From CAJXSD01 sp964633145 (lineage in GTDB: Bacteria > Pseudomonadota > Alphaproteobacteria > Rhodobacterales > Rhodobacteraceae): a stretch of DNA of 64,000 bases. Numbering within the stretch: the first letter of the stretch is position 1; each line of letters opens with the position of its first letter. This document shows positions 58,049-64,000 of the stretch, piece by piece. The stretch lies in the NCBI GenBank assembly GCA_964633145.1, contig CAZWFE010000006.1, positions 1 to 64,000 of the forward strand, written 5' to 3'. A program made the translations under genes and the position numbers. The notes beneath the pieces are model-generated. The model did no database searches and was not told where the DNA came from. It worked only from the letters and a program-made list of their open reading frames with translations.

Positions 58049-58720
58049 ATGAAGCATTATCATCATCCAGTTTTAATTGTCGGCGGCGCGCCTGTCGCGG
58101 ATGCGGTTTGGGCGGCTGTGCCGGATGACATAAAAACTGTCGTGGCTGTGGATGGTGGTGCTGATCGTGTGATTGCACAGGGTCTGCTGCCCGATTTGGT
58201 GGTTGGCGATTTGGACAGCCTATCATCAGATGCACGACAGACCTGCGGCGATCGTTTGATCCATATTGCCGAGCAAGACAGCACAGATTTTGAAAAAGTT
58301 TTGCGCACTGTTGCGGCCCCGTTGATCATAGGGATTGGGTTTTTGGGGCATCGCCTGGATCATCAAATGGCGGTGCAATCTGGGTTGGTATCGTTTCCTG
58401 ACAAACGGATCGTTTTGATCGGTGAACAAGATATCGTGTTTTTGGCACCGCCGCACATTGAATTGCCACTGGATGCAGGTGTGCGTGTTTCTCTATATCC
58501 GATGGGGGCCGTATCGCTGCGCAGTCAGGGGCTGCAATGGCCAACGGATGGGATCACTATGGCCCCCGATGGACGCATAGGCACATCAAATCGCGCCACT
58601 GGGCCGGTTACGTTACACGCTGATCGTCCCAAGGCGCTGGTTATTCTGCCGCGCGCGCAGTTGGATCGGTGTTTGCCTGCGATTTCGACTGCGACGCCAT
58701 GGAATGTTCGCGGTGAATGA
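58049..58720 (+). CDS. thiN: Thiamine diphosphokinase
   Basis: Transfers pyrophosphate from ATP to thiamine, producing the active cofactor. The 223-residue product has the TPK motifs in order: VVAVDGGADRVIAQG, LVVGDLDSLSSDAR, EQDSTDFEKVLRT and GFLGHRLDHQMAV, with a C-terminal beta domain ending RATGPVTLHADRPKA. The last 80 nt overlap the convergent EamA gene; both frames appear genuine. CAAATCC before the ATG is a poor ribosome-binding site. Confidence 0.92.
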   Translation: MKHYHHPVLIVGGAPVADAVWAAVPDDIKTVVAVDGGADRVIAQGLLPDLVVGDLDSLSSDARQTCGDRLIHIAEQDSTDFEKVLRTVAAPLIIGIGFLGHRLDHQMAVQSGLVSFPDKRIVLIGEQDIVFLAPPHIELPLDAGVRVSLYPMGAVSLRSQGLQWPTDGITMAPDGRIGTSNRATGPVTLHADRPKALVILPRAQLDRCLPAISTATPWNVRGE

Positions 58721-59582
58721 TATACAGGCCCGCCGCAATGGTGACGGCAATGCCAATCGCGGCCAAACCATTTGGTAAATCCCCAAAAATCAGCCAGCCA
58801 AAAATGGTGGCGATCGGAATTTCCAGATATTGAATGGGAGCCAATGTGGCGGATGGCGCGTAGCGCAGAGACCATGTCATGACCAGATGCGCTGCGGTGC
58901 TGATGACGCCCCAAATGGCCATTTCAGACCATTGTATTGCATTGGGCCAAACAACATCGAACACAGGCATATCTGTTAGGGCACTTGCGATGGCCCATAA
59001 CGGGATCAAAACGGCAATCGCCATGACCCCATTTACGGCCTGCAGACTGATAGGGTCGGTTTCTTGTGCAATGTGGCGGGTTGTTAGAATAAATCCAGAA
59101 AACGCCACTGCCACGATGACGGGCAGCAATGCGGCATAGCCTACCTGTTGAAACGATGGTTGAATGACCAAGGTCACACCGATAAACCCAACGACACAGG
59201 CCCATAGCCGCTGTGGGCCGACCTGTTCGTTCATCCACAAATATCCAGCCAGTAACAGTAAAAATGGCATGACAAAGGCAATCGCAATCGCATCCGCCAG
59301 TGGCAGATATTGCAGTGCCGAAAACATCGCGGCCAATCCAATGATGTGTAAAACAACCCGCAACCACGCAAATCCCATTACACGCGATGATAACGCCATC
59401 GGCCGTTTTGTGGCATAGGCCATCGGGATCAACACAATCGCCTGTATGGCAAAGCGGATCACAACCAGCTGCACCAAAGGAATGGTGCCCCCTAAAATCT
59501 TGGCCATTGCATCCCCCAGTGGGGCAAGGATGCAAAATAAGACCATTAAAAATATCCCTAAAACGGGCCGATCCTGTGTCAT
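58641..59582 (-). CDS. EamA/DMT family transporter (first of tandem pair)
   Basis: 313-residue membrane protein with ten helices in two EamA repeats, starting LGIFLMVLFCILAPLGDAMA. The second half ends with SATLAPIQYLEIPIATIFGW and LYIIHREHSM. It is a clear paralogue of the adjacent upstream gene, with collinear motifs throughout (PLGDAMAKILGGTIPLVQLV versus PILDVFAKLAAETIPVGQIT). The soluble tail (SQSKSQANTDPTARAAE) lies inside the 3' end of thiN on the opposite strand. Substrate unknown; metabolite export is typical. Confidence 0.9.
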   Translation of the reverse strand: MTQDRPVLGIFLMVLFCILAPLGDAMAKILGGTIPLVQLVVIRFAIQAIVLIPMAYATKRPMALSSRVMGFAWLRVVLHIIGLAAMFSALQYLPLADAIAIAFVMPFLLLLAGYLWMNEQVGPQRLWACVVGFIGVTLVIQPSFQQVGYAALLPVIVAVAFSGFILTTRHIAQETDPISLQAVNGVMAIAVLIPLWAIASALTDMPVFDVVWPNAIQWSEMAIWGVISTAAHLVMTWSLRYAPSATLAPIQYLEIPIATIFGWLIFGDLPNGLAAIGIAVTIAAGLYIIHREHSMASQSKSQANTDPTARAAE

Positions 59583-59618
59583 AGGCTGACGTTATTTAGA
59601 AAAAGGTTAACAGGCAAC

Positions 59619-60545
59619 TTAAAGTTGCGTCTGTCTTGCGATTTTTTGTTCACGGTACACGATGTACAAGCCACATGACATTACGATCAACATCCCCGCG
59701 ACAGCGGATGCGTTGGGAATATCACTGAAAATGATATATCCAAGGATCACGGCCGAAACGATTTCCAGATAATGCAGGGGGGCCAACGTTGACGATGGCG
59801 CAACGCTCAGCGCGTAGCTCATGAATAAATGTGCAATAGTCGCTGCGATACCCATGCCAATCAGATACCACCAATAAACCCCGTTTGGCATGACAGGATC
59901 AATGGCTGTGATGCCGCTGCCGTCGGCCAAAACGATGACAGGGATCACGATAGCCGCGCCAATCCATGCGGTATGGGCTTGCATCGCGATTGTATTCATA
60001 TGACGCGACAGGGATCGCGTCGAAATCATGTATAATGCAAAACATAGCGCTGTCCCCAAGGGAAACAGCGTGATCCATCCAAAGGCGACAAAGCTTGGCT
60101 GAATGATTAAAATGACACCTAAAAAACCAATGATACTTGCGGTTAGCCGCCTTGGGCCGACTTCCTCTGCATAGATATATTTTCCGATCAGCAGCAAAAT
60201 AAACGGTTCGACAAATACGATTGCCAACGCGTCAGCAATCGGCATGACCGCAATCGCCGCAACAAAACAATAGGTCGAAGCGACCAGCATCAAGGACCGA
60301 AAAACCAATCTGGACAACAATTTGGGCCGAAATGTCAGTGTTTTGTCGTAAAAATATGCCAAAGGCACCATCAGGATTGCTTGGACCAAAAACCGTGCGG
60401 CTGTGATCTGTCCGACTGGAATTGTCTCTGCCGCCAATTTCGCAAAAACGTCCAAAATTGGTGCCGTTACGCAAAATAAAATCATGAAAATCACGCCCAG
60501 AACGGCGTGATCATTTTTCGGGATATAGGCAGGTGCGTTGGTCAT
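59619..60545 (-). CDS. EamA/DMT family transporter (second of tandem pair)
   Basis: 308-residue, ten-helix DMT transporter with the same architecture as its neighbour: VLGVIFMILFCVTAPILDVF, ADALAIVFVEPFILLLIG, and SSTLAPLHYLEIVSAVILGY near the C-terminus. A tandem duplication followed by divergence is the simplest origin. The first ATG of the frame is at 60560, but ATG at 60545 has AGG at a suitable distance and gives the usual N-terminus. Both genes follow sdaA on the minus strand, but a 60-nt gap leaves operon membership open. Confidence 0.9.
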   Translation of the reverse strand: MTNAPAYIPKNDHAVLGVIFMILFCVTAPILDVFAKLAAETIPVGQITAARFLVQAILMVPLAYFYDKTLTFRPKLLSRLVFRSLMLVASTYCFVAAIAVMPIADALAIVFVEPFILLLIGKYIYAEEVGPRRLTASIIGFLGVILIIQPSFVAFGWITLFPLGTALCFALYMISTRSLSRHMNTIAMQAHTAWIGAAIVIPVIVLADGSGITAIDPVMPNGVYWWYLIGMGIAATIAHLFMSYALSVAPSSTLAPLHYLEIVSAVILGYIIFSDIPNASAVAGMLIVMSCGLYIVYREQKIARQTQL

Positions 60546-60607
60546 GGCTTGGCCTAGCATGCGAAAAATACGGCTGCATCACTGGAACCGACATGGGAAT
60601 GCCGTTC

Positions 60608-61981
60608 TTAGCAGTTGGGCACGTTCACAGCCAAACCGCCCAGCGATGTCTCTTTGTACTTTTCGCTCATATCTGCGCCGGTTTGGCGCATGGTTTCGAT
60701 GCAGGCATCTAGCGGCACCAAATGCGTTCCATCCCCGCGCAACGCCAGACTGGCGGCGGACACGGCCTTGATCGCGCCCAACCCATTTCGTTCGATACAG
60801 GGCACTTGGACCAGACCTTTGACCGGATCACAGGTCATGCCCAGATGATGTTCCAGAGCGATTTCGGCGGCATTTTCCACCTGTTCTGGCGTACCGCCCA
60901 TTACGGCGCACAGACCGGCTGCGGCCATTGCGGATGCGCTGCCGACCTCGGCTTGGCAGCCTGCTTCGGCGCCGCTGATGGATGCGTTGAATTTCACCAA
61001 TCCGCCAATCGCTGCCGCGGTCAGCAAGAATTCGGAAATACGCCCCTGATGCGCACCGGGGACGTGGTTTAGGTAATATTTGATCACGGCCGGCACCACA
61101 CCGGCTGCGCCATTGGTGGGCGCGGTGACGACCTGACCGCCGGCTGCGTTTTCTTCGTTTACGGCCATGGCGTAAACGCTCATCCAATCGTTGATGGTGT
61201 GGGGCGGCGTCAGGTTCATGCCGCGTTCGGCCATCAGTGCGTCATATATCCCCTTGGATCTGCGTTTGACGTTTAATCCGCCCGGCAAAATGCCATCGGT
61301 GGCAAGCCCGCGTTCGATGCAATCATCCATCACCGACCACAAACGCGCGACGCCTGCGCTGAAATCCTGGTGCGCTTTGCGCGACACTTCGTTGGCCTCT
61401 TTCATTTGGGCGATGGATTTACCGGATGCTTTGGCCATGTCCAGCATTTCGGCCGCGGATTTGAACGGATAGGGCACTGGCGCGCCTTCGTCTGTGGCTT
61501 TGCCGGCGGCCAGTTCATCAGCGGTCAGAACGAAACCACCGCCGATAGAGTAATAGGTTTCTTGTAAAATGATATCGCCTTGGGCATCGGTGGCCATCAA
61601 GATCATACCATTGGCATGCCCCGGCAGGTTCGGGCCGTAATCAAACTGCAGATCCTCTTTGGGGTTGAATTTCAATGGGTTCAGTCCCGGGGCGTGAATT
61701 TCACCTGTTTCATTGATTTGTGCCAATGTTTTTTCGGCGACGTCATGATCATAGGTGTCGGGCAGTAACCCCGCTAACCCCAAAATCGTGGCGCGATCGG
61801 TGGCGTGTCCTACACCGGTAAAGGCCAGTGATCCGTGCAGGCTGGCGCGCAACCCGTGGGCATGAAACGGCAGCGCGCGCACACGGTCCAAAAACCGGCC
61901 CCCTGCCACCATCGGGCCCATTGTGTGCGAAGATGACGGGCCAACGCCCACTTTAAAGATATCAAAGACAGATAAAAACAT
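60608..61981 (-). CDS. sdaA: L-serine ammonia-lyase (L-serine dehydratase)
   Basis: Deaminates L-serine to pyruvate using a [4Fe-4S] cluster. The 457-residue single-chain enzyme begins FLSVFDIFKVGVGPSSSHTM, contains APTNGAAGVVPAVIKYYL, and has the three cluster cysteines in EAGCQAEVGSAS, GMTCDPVKGL and VQVPCIERNGLGAI. The C-terminal GADMSEKYKETSLGGLAVN is conserved. Its ATG shares one base with the stop codon of the upstream GST gene, so the two are coupled. Confidence 0.96.
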   Translation of the reverse strand: MFLSVFDIFKVGVGPSSSHTMGPMVAGGRFLDRVRALPFHAHGLRASLHGSLAFTGVGHATDRATILGLAGLLPDTYDHDVAEKTLAQINETGEIHAPGLNPLKFNPKEDLQFDYGPNLPGHANGMILMATDAQGDIILQETYYSIGGGFVLTADELAAGKATDEGAPVPYPFKSAAEMLDMAKASGKSIAQMKEANEVSRKAHQDFSAGVARLWSVMDDCIERGLATDGILPGGLNVKRRSKGIYDALMAERGMNLTPPHTINDWMSVYAMAVNEENAAGGQVVTAPTNGAAGVVPAVIKYYLNHVPGAHQGRISEFLLTAAAIGGLVKFNASISGAEAGCQAEVGSASAMAAAGLCAVMGGTPEQVENAAEIALEHHLGMTCDPVKGLVQVPCIERNGLGAIKAVSAASLALRGDGTHLVPLDACIETMRQTGADMSEKYKETSLGGLAVNVPNC

Positions 61982-62664
61982 TAGATCGCTGTTCCATAGG
62001 GTGGGGTTGCATAACGTGGCGCAGTGAACGGGGTTTGGTGTAAACCCTCGTCTTGTATTGCCTGTTGGGTTGCGGGATGCGTGTCAAGCTGTTGGGCCAG
62101 CTGCTGCAACGCGCGATAGTGTGTCAGATCAAACCATTGGTTGCCGCCTTGGGGATACAACGCGCACCAACGCAGAACCACGCAGATATAAAAATCCGTC
62201 ACCCAAACACAGTCTGGATTGTGCCATTCGGTGATATTTTGATCCAACAGGCGCAGGGCGTGATCCACCCGTGTTTGCGTCTGAATCACGAAATCGGCTG
62301 TTGGGGTGCCGCCGAAATAGGTGTCGGGATAAAACAACGCCCGCAGATCTGCGTGCAGGGTGTTTGACATAAAAAACAGCCATTTCAAAAAATCACCGCG
62401 CTGGGCCGATTGCGCATCAGGCCCCAATCCACCGTGGCGATCGACCAGCCACAGCAAAATGGCCGCTGTTTCAAATAATGTGCCATCGGGGGTTTCCATC
62501 GCGGGAATACGTCCCATTGGGTTTAGTCGTAAATATTGTGGCGATTTTTGCGCCTGCAAACTGCGATCGACCAAAACGCAATCAAATGGCACCTGCAATT
62601 CCAGCAGGGCCAGCCGAACGATCAAAGATGCGTTATCAGGGGCATAGTGCAAACGATATGTCAT
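61981..62664 (-). CDS. Glutathione S-transferase family protein
   Basis: 227-residue protein with an N-terminal thioredoxin-like GST domain (YRLHYAPDNASLIVRLALLE, then RLNPMGRIPAMETPDGTLFE with the cis-Pro, and TAAILLWLVDRHGG) and an all-helical C-terminal domain (FLKWLFFMSNTLHADLRALF). I place the start at ATG 62664; the frame runs on to 62742 but the extra part is unlike GSTs. Substrate unknown. It overlaps sdaA by one base (TAATG). Confidence 0.88.
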   Translation of the reverse strand: MTYRLHYAPDNASLIVRLALLELQVPFDCVLVDRSLQAQKSPQYLRLNPMGRIPAMETPDGTLFETAAILLWLVDRHGGLGPDAQSAQRGDFLKWLFFMSNTLHADLRALFYPDTYFGGTPTADFVIQTQTRVDHALRLLDQNITEWHNPDCVWVTDFYICVVLRWCALYPQGGNQWFDLTHYRALQQLAQQLDTHPATQQAIQDEGLHQTPFTAPRYATPPYGTAI

Positions 62665-62826
62665 GCCTGTCTCATACTGTTGTGTGGTGCATCGGGCGCG
62701 TACATTTGCGACGTTTCGTATCGGAAACATGTCATGCGGCACAAGAGGGTGCGAAAAATTTTGAAAACCACTCGCAACTTGGGCAGATGTTTCCTATAAC
62801 CCCCGCAAACATATCGGAGACACCCA

Positions 62827-63594
62827 ATGTACAGCGATCTATCCCCAGCCGAACGTGGCAAATATGTCTGTGCGCTACGCGCAGCACAATTGGTGAAATC
62901 AGGCATGAAAGTGGGCCTAGGCACCGGCAGCACCGCCTATTGGTTGGTCAAGCACTTGGGCCGTATGGTACGCGAAGAGGGGCTGCAAATCCAAGGTGTG
63001 CCCACATCGACCCGCACCAAAGAACAGGCCATCGCCGAGGGCATCGACATGATCACATTGGATCAAGCGGGCTGGCTGGATCTGACCATTGATGGGGCCG
63101 ATGAATTTGACGCGGAATTCACCCTGATCAAAGGGGGCGGTGGCGCGCATTTACAGGAAAAAGTGGTCGCCATGGCATCGAACCGCATGGTGGTCATTGC
63201 GGATGCGTCAAAACGTGTGGATCAGTTGGGCGCATTCCCCTTACCGGTTGAGGTGTTGCAGTTTGGCGCAGCCGCCACGCAGACATTGGTCGAACGGGCC
63301 TTGGCTGATTTGGGATACAGCGGTGTTGCCGTGACCCCACGCGCGGCGGATGGTGGAAATTTCGTCAGTGACGAAGGGAATTTTATTTTGGATCTGCATC
63401 TGGGCGCAATTACCGACGCGGTGGCACTGGCGCAGCGGCTAAATCAGATCCCGGGTGTGGTTGAAAACGGTTTGTTCCTGAATATCTGTGATACTGTTAT
63501 TGTCGGGAATTCGGATGGCTCGGCCTCGTATGAAATGCTGGGGCAGTCTGCCGAAATCACACAGATGGTCAATGATGCAGGGGAACATCTATGA
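62827..63594 (+). CDS. rpiA: Ribose-5-phosphate isomerase A
   Basis: Interconverts ribose 5-phosphate and ribulose 5-phosphate in the pentose phosphate pathway. The 255-residue product has MKVGLGTGSTAYWLVKHLG, DLTIDGADEFDAEFTLIKGG (catalytic Asp and Glu) and GGGGAHLQEKVVAM (Lys/Gly loop), the standard RpiA signatures. CGGAGACACCC precedes the ATG. Its stop overlaps the gor start (ATGA), so the genes are translationally coupled. Confidence 0.96.
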   Translation: MYSDLSPAERGKYVCALRAAQLVKSGMKVGLGTGSTAYWLVKHLGRMVREEGLQIQGVPTSTRTKEQAIAEGIDMITLDQAGWLDLTIDGADEFDAEFTLIKGGGGAHLQEKVVAMASNRMVVIADASKRVDQLGAFPLPVEVLQFGAAATQTLVERALADLGYSGVAVTPRAADGGNFVSDEGNFILDLHLGAITDAVALAQRLNQIPGVVENGLFLNICDTVIVGNSDGSASYEMLGQSAEITQMVNDAGEHL

Positions 63595-64000
63595 GCTTTG
63601 ATTACGACCTATTCGTGATTGGTGGCGGATCGGGCGGGGTGCGCGCCGCCCGCGTTGCTGCCGGCGAAACCGGTGCCAAGGTCGCCTTGGCAGAAGAGGA
63701 CCGCTACGGTGGCACCTGTGTCATCCGTGGCTGCGTGCCCAAAAAATTGATGGTCTATGCCAGTGAATTTCCCGAAACCATTGCAGCCGGTCGCGCCTAT
63801 GGTTGGGATATGCAGGATGCTGATTTTGATTGGTCAGTGTTTCGCACCCGTTTGCACGCCGAATTGGATCGGCTTGAGGGGATATATCGCAACCTGTTAA
63901 ACGGGTCTGGCGTAATCATGTATGACCAACGCGCCAAACTGGCCGATCCGCATACGGTGGAATTGGCAGATGGCACACGCATCACCGCGCGCCATATCTT
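63591..64000 (+). CDS. gor: Glutathione-disulfide reductase (5' part, runs off the window)
   Basis: NADPH-dependent FAD enzyme that reduces glutathione disulfide. Only the first 136 codons are present: the FAD-binding start YDLFVIGGGSGGVRAARVAA and the redox disulfide motif GGTCVIRGCVPKKLMVYAS, which favours glutathione reductase over lipoamide dehydrogenase or mercuric reductase. It overlaps rpiA by 4 bp. Truncation is due to the window edge, not mutation. Confidence 0.93.
   Translation, partial: MSFDYDLFVIGGGSGGVRAARVAAGETGAKVALAEEDRYGGTCVIRGCVPKKLMVYASEFPETIAAGRAYGWDMQDADFDWSVFRTRLHAELDRLEGIYRNLLNGSGVIMYDQRAKLADPHTVELADGTRITARHI

Noticed and set aside
1..64000. rRNA, tRNA, tmRNA, RNase P or SRP RNA genes and CRISPR arrays
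   Set aside because: I scanned the intergenic gaps by eye for their hallmarks and for regularly spaced repeats and saw none. A tRNAscan-SE/Infernal run would be decisive.

Overview
The window looks like a chromosomal segment of a marine alphaproteobacterium of the order Rhodobacterales (Roseobacter group). This rests on recognised families: a PhaZ/PhaC/PhaP/PhaR polyhydroxybutyrate locus, a PccR-type (ScfR) regulator with propionyl-CoA carboxylase, a choline-O-sulfate bet cluster, thyX, a homodimeric methylmalonyl-CoA mutase, and several small order-typical proteins (DUF1194, DUF2842, DUF6280-like, DUF6476-like). Base composition is moderate, coding density is high, and there is no rRNA, tRNA, CRISPR array, phage or intact IS. 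It is a draft assembly: a 100-N gap at 18942-19041 is flanked by two identical 55-nt copies.

Layout. 1-6.3 kb: azoreductase, isoaspartate methyltransferase, TolC with a PopZ-like partner, EF-P, YgfZ and a family-2 glycosyltransferase. 6.3-20.2 kb: LolD/LolC-E, three PLP aminotransferases, parE, a candidate sRNA, a MATE pump, an XRE regulator with SdhE, an LdtR-like MarR protein, a VWA protein, GloA and ThyX. 20.3-24.4 kb: a TbpB-like lipoprotein, a DUF6476-like membrane protein divergent from an RluD-like synthase, RpoH and a Gfo/Idh/MocA oxidoreductase. 24.4-28.8 kb: the PHB locus (depolymerase divergent from synthase, phasin, repressor). 28.8-34.3 kb: a minus-strand operon with a complete amino-acid ABC transporter, a class I amidotransferase and a glutamine-synthetase-like ligase. 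34.3-41.0 kb: PhnD-like/TerB/DUF1330, rhodanese, RlmJ, PyrG, SecG, then PurA-DUF2842. 41.1-46.2 kb: betC, betI, betT-like and betA. 46.6-56.1 kb: propionyl-CoA assimilation (pccR, a Bcr-type MFS pump, pccB, a small conserved protein, pccA, DUF4174, methylmalonyl-CoA mutase). 56.2-64.0 kb: a large low-complexity protein, thiamine pyrophosphokinase, two tandem EamA transporters, SdaA, a GST, RpiA and the start of glutathione reductase.

How it fits together. The PHB and propionyl-CoA loci are carbon storage and short-chain acyl-CoA modules; each carries its regulator and visible candidate operators (CTGC-N3-GCAG for PhaR, TTTGCAAA for PccR). The bet cluster converts choline-O-sulfate to choline and betaine aldehyde; betB is not in the window. 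The ABC-amidotransferase-ligase operon suggests uptake followed by gamma-glutamylation of an amine or amino acid.

Most interesting non-coding signals: (i) two crossing 13-bp inverted repeats between betT and betA just upstream of the betA ribosome-binding site; (ii) a terminator-ended sRNA candidate with two C-rich anti-Shine-Dalgarno segments between parE and the MATE gene; (iii) three genes (LdtR-like regulator, Gfo/Idh oxidoreductase, betC) whose Shine-Dalgarno lies in the 3' arm of a long perfect or near-perfect stem next to the start codon. All functional statements are from sequence reading and family knowledge; no searches or folding programs were run.
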